Shown here in pieces: positions 47,960-59,978 of a DNA stretch of 64,000 nucleotides; positions within the stretch are counted from its first letter, which is position 1, and every line of letters begins with the position of its first letter. Position numbers and translations under genes: made by a program. Source of the DNA: Leptothoe spongobia TAU-MAC 1115 (GTDB taxonomy: Bacteria; Cyanobacteriota; Cyanobacteriia; Phormidesmidales; Phormidesmidaceae); contig NZ_JADOES010000012.1 in assembly GCF_018739885.1 (NCBI RefSeq), positions 53,400-117,399 of the forward strand, written 5' to 3'. The notes beneath the pieces were generated by a model, which saw only the letters and a program-made list of their open reading frames with translations, did not search any database and was not told the origin of the DNA.

Positions 47960-48660
47960 CTAGATCACAGTTCTAATTGATATCAAGTCTGAAGCCACAT
48001 TAAGGGTACTCCCTCTCTCAAATGCTAACCCTATGATTGAAGGAATGATATATCAGGCAAAACCACAAAAATACCAATGATTTATGGGAGGGTGCTTGTC
48101 AGAATTGATGAATCATCTCCATTAGATGAGAGATTTTGCACATAAATATTTTGGGATCATTTGTCTAAGTTCAGATTGGGCAAGCCTTTGACTCTTCTTG
48201 ACTAATTCGGTGTACGTGCTCAATAATATCGATCCTCAGTGTTTTCCAGTAATTTTCATTCACAGTTTGTCGGCTTCCATGAAGGATGGCTAAATTTGAT
48301 TTACTTTTAAATAGTTAAAGATAGTGTGATCATCGTCATAGTAGCTGAGGTATTGTTCGTACTTTCAATCAACTGTCTATTGTTGGGAGCTTGCTCCTCT
48401 GGCAATTCCAAGGCAACTGTTGGGGGTATCAATCTATACACATCAATTTTGCCTAGCGAGGTTGACTGATGAAATGGAGTTTTCAGCAGCGCTGTGGAGT
48501 TATGGTGTACCAACTCTAGAAAACCCCATTGTGCTCGTTGATCTCCCTAGGTTTAAGTCCGAGGGAAAATTCTTTAATTGCTATCGATAGTATCTGCCGA
48601 TAATGTCATCCGATAGTTGGGCGCTCAATCTTAATTTCTTTTTTCTTTTTGCAACGGCTC
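47960..48660. other. Divergent region between the glycosidase and glutamate synthase genes
   Basis: About 700 bases containing the promoters of two divergent genes. I searched by eye for GTA-N8-TAC NtcA sites upstream of the glutamate synthase gene and saw none. A minus-strand frame at 48307-48513 looks non-coding. No strong hairpins were noticed. Confidence 0.5.
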
Positions 48661-51600
48661 ATGGTTAATAAGCGTTTGGACAATCTTCGATCGAATCAGC
48701 AATCTCAGTGGTTGAATCCATTGGGACCTAAATCACTGGTGGAGGAACGAGATGCCTGTGGTGTAGGGTTTATTGCTGATCAGCAGGGGCGTTCTAGCCA
48801 TCGCTTAGTTGCTGATGCCTTGCATGCCCTCGACTGTATGGAGCACCGAGGCGGTTGCTGCGCTGATCAAGATTCTGGGGATGGCGCTGGCATTATGACC
48901 GCGATCCCCTGGAAAATTTTGCAGAGTTGGGCTGGTGAGCAGGTGTTAACACCGGGCAATGTTGGGGTGGGGATGACGTTTTTGCCTCGTCATGGTGAAT
49001 CAGTTGATGTTGCTAAACAGCAATTTGCCCAAGTGGCGGCGACGGCTGGTATGACTGTTCTGGGTTGGCGTCCTGTGCCAGTGGCTTCTGATGCCTTGGG
49101 GACCTTGGCCCGAGAATTTGAACCCCAGATTGAGCAGGTGCTTGTGGAATCTAAGGTCTCAGGGGATGCGCTGGAGCGACAGCTATTTTTACTGCGCCGT
49201 GCTTGGATGCGGGCGTTAGAAGCGGTACAGGTTTCAGAGGAACTGAGGGCTGCGTTGCAGGATATTTATGTTTGTTCCTTGTCGAGCCGTACCCTGGTTT
49301 ATAAAGGCATGGTGCGTAGCGAAGTGCTGGGACAGTTTTATCTGGATTTACAAAATAGCGATTATGAAAGCGCCTTTGCGGTCTATCACCGTCGCTTTAG
49401 CACTAACACCCTGCCCAAGTGGCCCTTGGCCCATCCGATGCGTTTACTAGGCCACAACGGTGAAATCAATACCTTGATTGGCAATATCAATTGGATGACG
49501 GCACGTGAAGCAGATTTAGCCAGCCCTGTATGGGGAGAACGCATTGAGCAGCTCAAGCCAATTGTGAATGCTGACAATAGCGATTCGGCTAATTTAGACA
49601 ATGTAATGGAGCTGTTGGTGCGTTCAGGGCGTACCCCTGCCCAGGCGCTGATGATGATGGTGCCTGAAGCCTACCTCAACCAGCCTGAGCTGCTGAACTA
49701 TCCTGAAATTACCGATTTTTATGAGTACTACAGCGGTGTGCAGGAGGCTTGGGATGGTCCTGCCTTAGTGGTCTTTAGTGATGGTAAGCAGGTAGGGGCC
49801 ACCCTGGACCGTAATGGCCTGCGTCCAGCTCGCTATGCTATTACTCGTAGCGGTTATCTTGTCGTATCCTCCGAGGCTGGTGTCGTTGATCTACCTACAG
49901 AAGAGTTGGTGGAGAAGGGGCGATTGGGGCCTGGTCAGATGATTGCCATTGACTTTGAGACTCATGAAATCTTGAAGAATTGGGATATCAAAAAGCGTGT
50001 AGCTCAAACCCAGCCCTATGGCGAATGGCTACGGAACCATCGTCAGGATGTATCTCCTCAATTATTCCGAGAGCAGCCACAGCTGGATGGAAAAGTATTA
50101 CTGAGCCAGCAAACGGCCTTTGGTTATAGTGCTGAAGATCTGGATATGATCATTCAGGATATGGCTGCCCAGGGGAAAGAGTCCACTTACTGTATGGGTA
50201 ATGATGCTCCCCTGGCGGTGCTCTCAGGTAAATCTCATCTGCTCTATAACTACTTCAAACAGCGATTTGCCCAAGTGACGAATCCGCCTATTGATCCCCT
50301 GCGGGAACGGTTGGTGATGTCGCTACAAATGCAGTTAGGTAAACGTCACAGTCTATTGAATGAGCATCCAAGTCAGCTGATTAAGTTGGATTCTCCAGTG
50401 ATTAATGATAATGAGTTAGCGCTTATTCGTCAGGGTAATTTGCAGACGGCTAGTATTTCTACCTTGTATACCGTTGAAGATGGCCCCAATGGTTTGACTA
50501 AAGCCCTTAATGCTATTTGTGACCAGGCAGATGAGGCCGTGAAGATAGGTGCTGAGATTCTAATTCTGAGCGATCGCATCGATACGGGTGGTAATCCAGC
50601 GACTGTGTCTGCGATGCAGACCTATATCCCACCTCTGCTAGCGGTGGGTGCCGTTCACCATCATCTAATTAGTACAGGCCTACGGATGCGGGCTTCGCTT
50701 TTGGTGGATACCGCCCAGTGTTGGAGTACCCACCATTTTGCTTGCCTAATTGGCTATGGTGCCAGTGCGGTCTGTCCCTATCTGGCGCTGGAGAGTGTAC
50801 GTCATTGGTGGGCAACCAACAGAACTCAGAAGTTGATGGAAACTGGCAAATTGCCAGTGAATACCTTAAATGGAGCCCAGGCTAACTACCGTAAGGCTGT
50901 GGAAGCTGGGTTACTTAAGATTCTTTCGAAGATGGGAATTTCGCTATTGTCCAGCTATCAGGGGGCACAGATTTTTGAGGCAATTGGTATTGGCCCAGAA
51001 CTCCTGAACGTTGGCTTTAAAGGGAGTATTTCTCGCCTAGGGGGGGTAACTGTGGAGGAATTGGCTCAGGAAACGATGCGTTTTCACAGCAAGGCGTTTC
51101 CTGAGTTAACAGGCAAACGTCTTGAGCATCTGGGTTTTATTCAGCCGCGACCCAGAGGTGAATATCACAGTAATAGTCCACAAATGACGAAACTGCTCCA
51201 TAAGGCATTGAAGGCAAATGAGTATGCTCATTACGAGGTGTATAAAGAACATCTCAAGGGCAGCCCGGTGGCAGCTTTGCGGGATTTGCTGGATTTCAGG
51301 AGCGATCGTGCTCCTATTGCGGTGGATGAAATCGAACCAGTAGAAGCGATTATGCGTCGTTTCTGTACGGGGGGAATGTCGCTTGGGGCGCTGTCACGAG
51401 AGGCCCATGAAACACTAGCGATCGCAATGAACCGGATCGGAGGTAAGTCTAACTCTGGTGAAGGAGGTGAAGACACAGTACGCTTCCAACCCATCAGCGA
51501 CGTGGACGATCAGGGGCTGTCTGCCACTCTGCCTCACCTCAAGGGCCTAAAACCAGGGGATACGGCTTGTTCAGCTATTAAACAAGTAGCTTCAGGTCGC

Positions 51601-53307
51601 TTTGGTGTCACACCTGAGTATTTGATGAGTGCAAGGCAAATTGAAATCAAGCTGGCTCAGGGCGCTAAACCCGGTGAGGGTGGCCAGTTGCCGGGACGTA
51701 AGGTCAGTGATTACATTGCCTCGCTGCGTCGTTCTAAGCCTGGTGTAACTCTGATTTCACCACCACCTCACCACGATATCTATTCAATTGAAGACTTGGC
51801 CCAGCTTATTTTTGATCTACATCAGATCAATCCTGCGGCAGGGGTATCTGTGAAGCTTGTGTCTGAAATTGGTATCGGCACGATTGCTGCTGGTGTGGCC
51901 AAGGCTAATGCCGATATCATCCAAGTCTCTGGCCATGACGGTGGTACTGGCGCATCGCCCCTCAGCTCTATCAAGCATGCTGGAGTCCCTTGGGAACTAG
52001 GGCTCACTGAAGTCCATCGAGTGCTGATGGAAAATCAGCTGCGAAACCGGGTGCTCTTGCGTGTAGACGGAGGCTTGAAGACTGGTTGGGATGTCTTGAT
52101 GGGAGCTCTGATGGGGGCAGAAGAATATGGTTTTGGCACCATTGCGATGATTGCCGAAGGCTGTATCATGGCTCGTGTTTGTCACACCAATAGCTGTCCC
52201 GTTGGGGTAGCCACTCAACGGGAGGAACTGCGGAAACGCTTTAGTGGTATTCCAGAGCATGTGGTAAATTTTTTCCACTTTGTGGCTGATGAAGTTCGTT
52301 CCCTGTTGGCTCATCTGGGGTACCGTTCCTTAAATGAGGTGATTGGTCGGGCGGATTTGCTAGTGCCTCGGGCTGAGGCTAGTCTGGCCAAGACCCAGGG
52401 GTTGACGTTGGATATTATTACTCAGCTGCCGGATACGCGGAGCGATCGCAGCTGGCTAGAACATGGTGACATCAACACCAACGGCCCTGTGCTTGATGAC
52501 ATCATGCTGGCGGATGCCGAGATTCAGCAAACCATCACCAATCAGGGAGAGCTTAGTAAAACCTTTGATGTCATTAATACCGACCGCTCTGTTGGTGCCC
52601 GAGTCTCTGGTGCGATCGCTAAGCAATATGGCAATAGCGGGTTTGCGGGCACTTTAAATCTCACCTTTAATGGCAGTGTTGGTCAGAGCTTTGGTGCTTT
52701 TAACCTACCTGGCATGAACCTGCGGTTAGTCGGTGAGGCCAATGATTATGTTGGAAAAGGAATGCACGGTGGTGAGCTGGTCATTACCCCCTTTGCAGGG
52801 ATTCAGTACGACCCATCTGAGAACGTGATTGTTGGCAATACTTGTCTCTATGGTGCGACCGGCGGTACTCTTTATGCTGTTGGTCAGGCTGGTGAGCGGT
52901 TTGCTGTACGTAACTCCAAAGGTCAGGCCGTGATTGAGGGGGCCGGTGATCACTGTTGCGAATATATGACGGGCGGTGTTGTTGTTTGCCTGGGCGGTGT
53001 GGGGCGCAATGTTGGTGCTGGTATGACCGGTGGTTTGGGCTATTTTCTAGATGAAAAGGGTGACTTCCCCACCCGAGTGAATCCTGAGATTGTTAAGGTG
53101 CAGCGAGTGATCACGACAGCAGGAGCTCAGCAACTGAAAGATATGCTCAGCAACCATGTTGATCGGACTGGTAGTACTAAAGCCGCACGGATTCTGGCTG
53201 CTTGGGATAACTATCTGCCTAAGTTCTGGCAGGTAGTTCCTCCTTCTGAAGCCGATCGCCCTGAGACACTTGACAGTGCTGAAACCGTTGCCACACCAGT
53301 TGGGTAA
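48661..53307 (+). CDS. glsF: Glutamate synthase large subunit, probably ferredoxin-dependent
   Basis: Transfers the glutamine amide to 2-oxoglutarate, giving two glutamates in the GS-GOGAT cycle. The N-terminal amidotransferase domain has the catalytic Cys in ERDACGVGF, so maturation removes the leader. The central domain, the FMN-binding synthase domain ([48 protein letters not shown]), the 3Fe-4S cysteines in [15 protein letters not shown], and the GXGXG beta-helix domain ([23 protein letters not shown]) follow. About 1548 residues matches both the ferredoxin and NADH types; absence of a neighbouring gltD favours the ferredoxin enzyme. ATG 48661 is preferred to TTG 48649. Confidence 0.92.
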   Translation: MVNKRLDNLRSNQQSQWLNPLGPKSLVEERDACGVGFIADQQGRSSHRLVADALHALDCMEHRGGCCADQDSGDGAGIMTAIPWKILQSWAGEQVLTPGNVGVGMTFLPRHGESVDVAKQQFAQVAATAGMTVLGWRPVPVASDALGTLAREFEPQIEQVLVESKVSGDALERQLFLLRRAWMRALEAVQVSEELRAALQDIYVCSLSSRTLVYKGMVRSEVLGQFYLDLQNSDYESAFAVYHRRFSTNTLPKWPLAHPMRLLGHNGEINTLIGNINWMTAREADLASPVWGERIEQLKPIVNADNSDSANLDNVMELLVRSGRTPAQALMMMVPEAYLNQPELLNYPEITDFYEYYSGVQEAWDGPALVVFSDGKQVGATLDRNGLRPARYAITRSGYLVVSSEAGVVDLPTEELVEKGRLGPGQMIAIDFETHEILKNWDIKKRVAQTQPYGEWLRNHRQDVSPQLFREQPQLDGKVLLSQQTAFGYSAEDLDMIIQDMAAQGKESTYCMGNDAPLAVLSGKSHLLYNYFKQRFAQVTNPPIDPLRERLVMSLQMQLGKRHSLLNEHPSQLIKLDSPVINDNELALIRQGNLQTASISTLYTVEDGPNGLTKALNAICDQADEAVKIGAEILILSDRIDTGGNPATVSAMQTYIPPLLAVGAVHHHLISTGLRMRASLLVDTAQCWSTHHFACLIGYGASAVCPYLALESVRHWWATNRTQKLMETGKLPVNTLNGAQANYRKAVEAGLLKILSKMGISLLSSYQGAQIFEAIGIGPELLNVGFKGSISRLGGVTVEELAQETMRFHSKAFPELTGKRLEHLGFIQPRPRGEYHSNSPQMTKLLHKALKANEYAHYEVYKEHLKGSPVAALRDLLDFRSDRAPIAVDEIEPVEAIMRRFCTGGMSLGALSREAHETLAIAMNRIGGKSNSGEGGEDTVRFQPISDVDDQGLSATLPHLKGLKPGDTACSAIKQVASGRFGVTPEYLMSARQIEIKLAQGAKPGEGGQLPGRKVSDYIASLRRSKPGVTLISPPPHHDIYSIEDLAQLIFDLHQINPAAGVSVKLVSEIGIGTIAAGVAKANADIIQVSGHDGGTGASPLSSIKHAGVPWELGLTEVHRVLMENQLRNRVLLRVDGGLKTGWDVLMGALMGAEEYGFGTIAMIAEGCIMARVCHTNSCPVGVATQREELRKRFSGIPEHVVNFFHFVADEVRSLLAHLGYRSLNEVIGRADLLVPRAEASLAKTQGLTLDIITQLPDTRSDRSWLEHGDINTNGPVLDDIMLADAEIQQTITNQGELSKTFDVINTDRSVGARVSGAIAKQYGNSGFAGTLNLTFNGSVGQSFGAFNLPGMNLRLVGEANDYVGKGMHGGELVITPFAGIQYDPSENVIVGNTCLYGATGGTLYAVGQAGERFAVRNSKGQAVIEGAGDHCCEYMTGGVVVCLGGVGRNVGAGMTGGLGYFLDEKGDFPTRVNPEIVKVQRVITTAGAQQLKDMLSNHVDRTGSTKAARILAAWDNYLPKFWQVVPPSEADRPETLDSAETVATPVG

Positions 53308-53473
53308 GCCGTAACGGCCTGTTAACATAATGTTTAGCCGCTTCCCATAGTGCTGGGAGGCGGCTAATACTTTTAAACCTTGTCTATGCCATTACTATCT
53401 CTTTTCTAGAGAAGCCGATCTGATACTACTGAGATGTGGTTTAGGATGTGGGCACTGTGTTTTGGTACAGCTT

Positions 53474-54073
53474 GTGTTGCAGCATGCTCTTAAGGAATGG
53501 TCTATTGCTGTGGATGCTCTCACCCAAGGACGAACCATTCTTCTGTTCCGTAAAGGGGGTATTCGCGAGGTCGGACAACAGTTTATCGTGCCCCATCAGC
53601 GAGTGTGGCTGTATCCTACTTATGAGCATCAAAAGCCTCATCTATTAAAGCCGCAATGGGCGGCGAAAGTCATGCCGGTAGATTCTGGTAGATATCCCAC
53701 CCAAGTGACCTTACTAGCTTGGGCCGAGATTTCTCATGTCTGGACTGTGAAAACTTTAGACAAAATAGAAGCACTGTTACCTTTCCATATCTGGAATGAG
53801 CAATTTGTCACGGAACGTTTTTGCTGGAAACCCAGTCAACCGCTGCATATACTGTTGTTGCGAGTACATTGCTTGGCAATACCCATACAGATTGACTGGC
53901 AGTCTGTTTATGGAGGGTGTCGGTCTTGGCTAACCTTTGAAGCCCCCTTGGATGAAACACCATCTACCCCCGCTTTAGATAAACAGACATGGGCAACAAC
54001 TGTGCAACAAATACATGAGCAAATCGCTACATTGACCTCTTCTGAATTATTGCAAGCCAATGAAATAATTTGA
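53474..54073 (+). CDS. DUF1802 family protein
   Basis: Protein of about 199 residues in the DUF1802 family, scattered in cyanobacteria and other bacteria. Its typical start is LQHALKEWSIAVDALTQGRT, then ILLFRKGGIREVGQQFIVPH and VWLYPTYEHQKPHLLKP. It lacks signal peptide and membrane segments, and its function is unknown. The start is uncertain: the frame opens at TTG 53462, GTG 53474 best matches the family N-terminus, and no clear ribosome-binding site is visible for either. It follows the glutamate synthase gene by about 165 bases on the same strand. Confidence 0.82.
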   Translation: MLQHALKEWSIAVDALTQGRTILLFRKGGIREVGQQFIVPHQRVWLYPTYEHQKPHLLKPQWAAKVMPVDSGRYPTQVTLLAWAEISHVWTVKTLDKIEALLPFHIWNEQFVTERFCWKPSQPLHILLLRVHCLAIPIQIDWQSVYGGCRSWLTFEAPLDETPSTPALDKQTWATTVQQIHEQIATLTSSELLQANEII

Positions 54074-54261
54074 GTCATTTCATTGCAAATGATCTCGATT
54101 TAGTTACCTTTGCCTATGTTTTGAAACCCTAATTTATATACATGGCTGTAACTCTAAAGGAAAACCGATGATCCCCGTGCACTGCTCTTAATTAGCCATA
54201 AACAAGTACAAGCTGCTCGCTTAGTGAGGCAGTGATTGTGTACACCATCTATGAGCAATAA

Positions 54262-55332
<1,071 letters not shown>

Positions 55333-55399
55333 GTTTGAATGTTGAGTAAAGCCTTGCTTTTCTCGGCTCGCTGAGCATTCTAAATTTTGAACTGAAATC

Positions 55400-55430
55400 A
55401 AAAAGCGACCCACAAACTGGGCCGCTTTTT
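55400..55430. terminator. Bidirectional terminator between gap1 and psb32
   Basis: AAAAAGCG-A-CCCA pairs with TGGG-C-CGCTTTTT around CAAAC, a 12-bp stem with one mismatch. It carries A-runs and T-runs on both sides, so it can end transcripts from both convergent genes. Confidence 0.88.
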
Positions 55431-55468
55431 AATGGTATTTAGTTTATCTGAGTGATGAAGCAGCTGTG

Positions 55469-56179
55469 TTAACCACCTGCAGATATATACCAGTAGTAGG
55501 TGACCATGGGGATGACGGTTGCCAAAATCAATAGCACGACGACGACCCAAGTGGAGAAAGTGCGGTTTTCTTCGGTTTCTTCGGCAGTAGCGAAAGTGCC
55601 TTCGACATTAATAGTTTCTTCGATCAGGGGCGGACCAGGATCCGGCTCACCCGCTAGTACGGAGGCTAGACGTATTGTGGCATCACTAAATGCTCGGTTG
55701 TAACTGTTGCTTTTGAGTAGGGGCGCTTTCATGGTTTCCTGAGTGATGCTTTCAGCGATCTCTTCAGGAAGCAGGGCGGCGGTTTCTTCTCCGGATGTAA
55801 GACCGATGTTGTTGGTGACATCATCTAGGACTACGACTGTCTGATTAGCGCCTGCTTCGGCGGTGGGAAACCAGCGCTTAAATAGCTGCTCAGAAAAGCT
55901 TTGGGCCGTTTCGCCGTAATCTAGGCGATGGATAGTCACATAGCGGACTTCTTGACCGGTGGCTTCTGCTAGTTTTTTGAGATCTTTGTTGAGATTACTC
56001 TCGTTCAGTCGAGTGATTTGCTTCGCGTCATCTAGGACCCAGTTATCTGCGTTAGGAGCGATGGGCATGGCGTATACCCCAGTGGCATTGGCAGGAGTGG
56101 TAGTAGTAAGGTTGATGACCAGTGCGATCGCAACCACAACAATCCAGCGGCAACGATGGAATATCGAACTCAGGAGCAT
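55469..56179 (-). CDS. psb32: Photosystem II repair protein Psb32 (TPM domain)
   Basis: 236-residue lumenal membrane-anchored protein, homologous to plant TLP18.3. A signal sequence (CRWIVVVAIALVINLTTTTP, then ANA) is followed by ATGVYAMPIAPNADNWVLDD, the TPM domain (about 40-165: ATGQEVRYVTIHRLDYGETA, FKRWFPTAEAGANQTVVVLD), the AGEPDPGPP motif characteristic of this family, and a C-terminal transmembrane helix (TWVVVVLLILATVIPMVTYY). Psb32 protects photosystem II from photodamage and speeds its recovery. The presence of this gene confirms an oxygenic phototroph. Confidence 0.88.
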   Translation of the reverse strand: MLLSSIFHRCRWIVVVAIALVINLTTTTPANATGVYAMPIAPNADNWVLDDAKQITRLNESNLNKDLKKLAEATGQEVRYVTIHRLDYGETAQSFSEQLFKRWFPTAEAGANQTVVVLDDVTNNIGLTSGEETAALLPEEIAESITQETMKAPLLKSNSYNRAFSDATIRLASVLAGEPDPGPPLIEETINVEGTFATAEETEENRTFSTWVVVVLLILATVIPMVTYYWYISAGG

Positions 56180-56270
56180 GATGTTTCAAGAAGCAGCAGC
56201 AAAGCGGCATGAAGCCACCCATAATCACTACTATAAATGACCATATGACTCAACCGATAGCCGCGTGTCC

Positions 56271-56468
56271 CTAGACTGTAACGATGCAACCATCGCTAAT
56301 GGCCCTATCTAAAATCTCTAGCTGTCGCTTTTCCGTTGCTGTTAGCTCAGACTTGGCCCGATAGCTTTCAATGGCAATTGCTACCCCAGGAGACAATTCT
56401 TTGTTGAGTAGAGCGGTCCGCACCAAAACTTCTAGATCTGCACCAATTAGTTGAGTTGTATTAAACAT
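56271..56468 (-). CDS. Small conserved hypothetical protein
   Basis: 65-residue frame starting ATG 56468: MFNTTQLIGADLEVLVRTAL followed by LNKELSPGVAIAIESYRAKS, then LTATEKRQLEILDRAISDGC. The composition and predicted all-helical pattern are protein-like, and the frame lies in a reasonable slot between psb32 and purN on the same strand. No ribosome-binding site is obvious. I do not recognise a family with certainty; it may be a small cyanobacterial regulatory or unknown protein. Confidence 0.6.
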   Translation of the reverse strand: MFNTTQLIGADLEVLVRTALLNKELSPGVAIAIESYRAKSELTATEKRQLEILDRAISDGCIVTV

Positions 56469-56670
56469 GGCAGCAAAGGCAATCGAGCAACTAGTGGGTA
56501 ACTATTTATACATTCGCTGCTTGTTGTCTCACTTCCGGATTAAAAGCAACCTAAGTCACACATATTTCCAGAGATAAGGTCACTTAAAAAATTGACCTTC
56601 CTACCCGATGAATGTTTTGGCCTAGTGGCTGATTCTTTGTGGCGCTTTGGATATCAGGTTTGCGGAATAC

Positions 56671-57333
56671 TTACTGTTGTTTTTGAGCATAGCGATGGGC
56701 TGCCAGGGCAATGGCGACTGGATAAATGCAATGTTCCTGGACTTGAATTCTGGACTGAAGACTCTTCTCAGTATCGTTTGCAATAACAGGAACGGCTGCC
56801 TGCATAATGATCGGGCCGCTATCGATTTCGAGTTCGACATGGTGAACAGTGCAGCCTGCTATGGCTACACCAGCATCCAGAGCTTGTTGTACGGCATGCA
56901 GTCCGGGAAAGCTAGGCAATAAGCTGGGATGAATATTGAGTAAACGCCCGGTGAATGCATTAATCAGGTGTAGAGTGACCCGCCGCATCCAGCCTGCCAT
57001 GATCACCCAGTCAACATCGTGTTCTATCAGTGTCTTCACAATCGCTTCGTCAAGAGCGGTGCGGGATTCAAACTCACGATGATTCAAGAGAGCTGTGGGG
57101 ACTCCCCACTGAATGGCCCGTTCGATTACTTGAGCTCCAGAGTTATTGCAGATAAGGACGTTAACCTTTGCCCTGAGCTCTGAGCGTTCGATAGCAGTCA
57201 TAATCGCCTCAAAGTTGCTGCCACTACCAGAGGCTAATACTCCTAGCTTGAGCGGCGGGTAAGCTAAGTTCTGCCAATCGATGTTGGGGGAGATGACGGA
57301 GTCGGTGGTGCAGATGGTGGGAGCAGGACCCAT
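56671..57333 (-). CDS. purN: Phosphoribosylglycinamide formyltransferase
   Basis: Transfers a formyl group from 10-formyltetrahydrofolate to GAR, the third step of purine synthesis. The phosphate-binding start KLGVLASGSGSNFEAIMTAI follows an N-terminal extension of about 30 residues usual in cyanobacteria. The catalytic Asn and His are in LLNIHPSLLPSFPGLHAVQQ and the Asp in HVELEIDSGPIIMQAAVPV. ATG 57333 (MGPAPTICTTDS) is chosen over an in-frame TTG six codons upstream. The final residues (ALAAHRYAQKQQ) complete the fold. Confidence 0.94.
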   Translation of the reverse strand: MGPAPTICTTDSVISPNIDWQNLAYPPLKLGVLASGSGSNFEAIMTAIERSELRAKVNVLICNNSGAQVIERAIQWGVPTALLNHREFESRTALDEAIVKTLIEHDVDWVIMAGWMRRVTLHLINAFTGRLLNIHPSLLPSFPGLHAVQQALDAGVAIAGCTVHHVELEIDSGPIIMQAAVPVIANDTEKSLQSRIQVQEHCIYPVAIALAAHRYAQKQQ

Positions 57334-57516
57334 GGGTTTAACAAGAAACAAACTCTAGAATTTTACAGGCGTCTGCGCAAGGTTCATTTCATCTGCTGCT
57401 GTCTGCGTATAATTACGGATTTAATTGAATAAGATCATGCATTATGATACATGGCTGGCTATTTTCAGAAAATCCAGGGCATATTTAGGTAAGCACTTAT
57501 CTGCCACGCTTGCCAA

Positions 57517-59205
57517 ATGAGTTTATCTATCGCGCCAAGTGTCGATACCCAAGATTCGATTGGGTTAATGGCCAATATCCTAAATGCGGTGGCATATCCC
57601 GTCTATGCTAAAGGGCGAGATCATCGGTGGTTGTTTGCGAATACTGCCTGTTGTCAGTTGCTCGATGTATCGCCAGAAGAACTAAGGGGATGCTTGGATC
57701 ATGACGTGTTGGCAGTGATTGATACGGAATTATTGAGATCGCAAGATGACAGTTTTTTTAGTGCAGGAACTATTGCGGAGCAACCCGTTACCATTCGTAC
57801 TCGTAATGGACTGCGTCAGTTTTTAGGACGGCGCTCCCTATTGCAAACCAATAGTGGCTCTATCCTGATTAATACTTTGCAGGACGTGAGCGAGTTGACT
57901 CAAGTTCGCCAGGTCAATTATGATTTGCGTCAAAAGCTGGATGAGCGTAATAGTGCCCTGGATCAGCTTACAGAGTTTGAAGCAACTCTCAAACGGATTA
58001 CTGACCGGGTGCGTGATGGTCTGGACGAAAAACAAATTCTACAAACAGCGGTACAGGAACTCACCGAAGCGCTAAATGTCAGGGGGTCCAATACCTCTCT
58101 CTATGACTTAGAGCAGGGTACTTCTACCATCTATTACGAATACACTACGCTACCATCTGACCGTGGGCGTGTTTCTCAGATGGAGGCATTCCCTGAAGTT
58201 TATCACCAGTTACTGGAAGGGCAGTACTTTCAGTTTTGTTCTATTGCGCCTAACCCAGTGCGGGGGTTGGTGTCGATGTTAGCCTGTTCCATTTTTGATG
58301 ATCGGGGTGTGCTCGGGGACCTATGGCTGATTAACGACAAAGAACATGGCTTTAGCGAATATGAAATCCGTCTAGTACAGCAGGTCGCTAACCAATGTGC
58401 CATTGCAATTCGTCAAGCCCGTCTCTATCAAGAGTCCCAGACCCAAGTACGCGAATTAGAACAAGTCAATAACCTCAAGGATGACTTTTTGAGCACGGTG
58501 TCCCATGAACTGCGTACACCGGTTACCAGCATGCGGGTGGCGCTGCAGCTTTTAGGAGTAACCCTGACTCAGGAACTAGGGCTAGAGCAAGACCTGACCA
58601 AGCCCAATGCTGAGCAAGGTCGCATCGCTCGTTACTATCGCATTCTTAAAGAAGAATGTGAGCGCGAGATCAGTTTAATTAACGATTTGCTAGATTTGCA
58701 GCGATTAGATGTCGGTAACCATGAACTGGCTCTACAACCCATTCAGCTAAGTGAATGGTTACCAGCTTTGGTGAGTAGTTTTCAAGAGCGAGCCACTAGT
58801 CGTCAGCAAAAATTGGATGTGACTATTACTGAGGGATTACCTGTTTTGAGATCGGACTTATCAAGTCTTGATCGAATTTGGGCAGAGCTTTTGAATAATG
58901 CTTGCAAATATACACCACCGGGTGGGGAAATTGCCCTCTCTGTAGGGCAAGTGACTCCTAATATCCTGAAGTTTGATCTGGTCAATACAGGTGTGGAAAT
59001 TCCTCAAGATAAACTTCCGCGTATTTTTGATAAGTTTTACCGAGTACCTAGTTCAGATCCATGGAAACAAGGGGGGACGGGATTGGGATTAGCCTTGGTG
59101 CAGAAGCTAGTACACCATATTGATGGTGTTATTAAGGTTACGAGTGGAGATGACCGGACGTGTTTTACGATTGAGTTACCGCTGTCGATAACGCCCCAGG
59201 GCTAA
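57517..59205 (+). CDS. Sensor histidine kinase with PAS and GAF domains
   Basis: Soluble hybrid-free histidine kinase of 562 residues. A PAS-like domain (about 15-125; ILNAVAYPVYAKGRDHRWLF) is followed by a GAF-like domain (about 160-305), a short coiled coil, HisKA with the phospho-accepting His near 330 in FLSTVSHELRTPVTSMR, and HATPase_c with ELLNNACKYTPPGGE (N box) and GGTGLGLALVQKLV (G2 box). The G1 box reads NTGVE where most kinases have DxGxG. No membrane segment is visible, so it senses an intracellular signal. No response regulator is adjacent. It precedes the DUF2301 gene by 46 bases. Confidence 0.9.
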   Translation: MSLSIAPSVDTQDSIGLMANILNAVAYPVYAKGRDHRWLFANTACCQLLDVSPEELRGCLDHDVLAVIDTELLRSQDDSFFSAGTIAEQPVTIRTRNGLRQFLGRRSLLQTNSGSILINTLQDVSELTQVRQVNYDLRQKLDERNSALDQLTEFEATLKRITDRVRDGLDEKQILQTAVQELTEALNVRGSNTSLYDLEQGTSTIYYEYTTLPSDRGRVSQMEAFPEVYHQLLEGQYFQFCSIAPNPVRGLVSMLACSIFDDRGVLGDLWLINDKEHGFSEYEIRLVQQVANQCAIAIRQARLYQESQTQVRELEQVNNLKDDFLSTVSHELRTPVTSMRVALQLLGVTLTQELGLEQDLTKPNAEQGRIARYYRILKEECEREISLINDLLDLQRLDVGNHELALQPIQLSEWLPALVSSFQERATSRQQKLDVTITEGLPVLRSDLSSLDRIWAELLNNACKYTPPGGEIALSVGQVTPNILKFDLVNTGVEIPQDKLPRIFDKFYRVPSSDPWKQGGTGLGLALVQKLVHHIDGVIKVTSGDDRTCFTIELPLSITPQG

Positions 59206-59251
59206 AAGCAGCTGACCATTGATTGAGTTAGTCCATACTAGGAGGTTCATC

Positions 59252-59908
59252 GTGGTAGCAACAGAAGTAAGTTCAGAAACCTATGAAGGGCAATTTGGTC
59301 CTTTTGTGATTACTCCAAACGATCGACGAGAAGTTGTGATTTACCGTATTGGTCTGGGAGTGGCTGCGTTTAGTTTTGCCTTAGCCGTGACGCTATTGCT
59401 CTTAGGTGGTGTTACCGCTGGGCTATTGTGGTTAGCCTCTGGTTTGTATTTTTTGATGTGGGTAGGATTGGGCGTGAGTCTCTGGTTTATTCACATTTAC
59501 TTACGTCCGTTGCATCAGGCATTACAAGTTTTCTGGCTGGTGGGAGGGCTGGCTAGTATCGGACTTGCGATCTCATTTCCTGCTCCCCTGGTTCTAACAG
59601 CCTATCAGCAGCCTCTATCGATGCTAGGTATTGGTTTTACCTTTGCTGCGCTGACCGGAATCTTTTTCAAAGAAGCGTTTTGTTTTAATCGTTTAGAAAC
59701 CAAGATTCTGACGTTGTTGGTACCTGCCATGCTTCTGACTCATTTAGTTGGTGCATTGCCAGTGATGCTGGGACGGGATCTGCTTATCGTTTGGGCTGTT
59801 TTATTTTCAGTGTTTGCATTTCGTAAGCTAGTGCAGCCGATTCCCCCTGATATTGGTGATAAAAGTGTCTTTGAGTATCTCAAGCAGCAGCGTCAGGTCA
59901 ATGCTTAG
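59252..59908 (+). CDS. DUF2301 integral membrane protein
   Basis: 218-residue membrane protein with about six hydrophobic helices, for example AAFSFALAVTLLLLGGVTAG, LWLASGLYFLMWVGLGVSLW and VPAMLLTHLVGALPVML. The soluble start TYEGQFGPFVITPNDRREVV is typical of cyanobacterial DUF2301 proteins. Function unknown. Translation starts at GTG 59252, six bases after a perfect AGGAGG (59240-59245); an upstream TTG at 59219 would include the ribosome-binding site inside the gene. It lies close behind the histidine kinase and may be co-transcribed. Confidence 0.87.
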   Translation: MVATEVSSETYEGQFGPFVITPNDRREVVIYRIGLGVAAFSFALAVTLLLLGGVTAGLLWLASGLYFLMWVGLGVSLWFIHIYLRPLHQALQVFWLVGGLASIGLAISFPAPLVLTAYQQPLSMLGIGFTFAALTGIFFKEAFCFNRLETKILTLLVPAMLLTHLVGALPVMLGRDLLIVWAVLFSVFAFRKLVQPIPPDIGDKSVFEYLKQQRQVNA

Positions 59909-59978
59909 TGCTTGTGTTTATATTTTTTTTGCAAGTCATTTGGGCACTCTAGAACCGTTGGACTAACAGGCATAACGG

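Noticed and set aside
48307..48513. 68-codon minus-strand frame upstream of the glutamate synthase gene
   Set aside because: No ribosome-binding site, no recognisable motif, and low-complexity Thr/Ser ending; probably promoter-region DNA.
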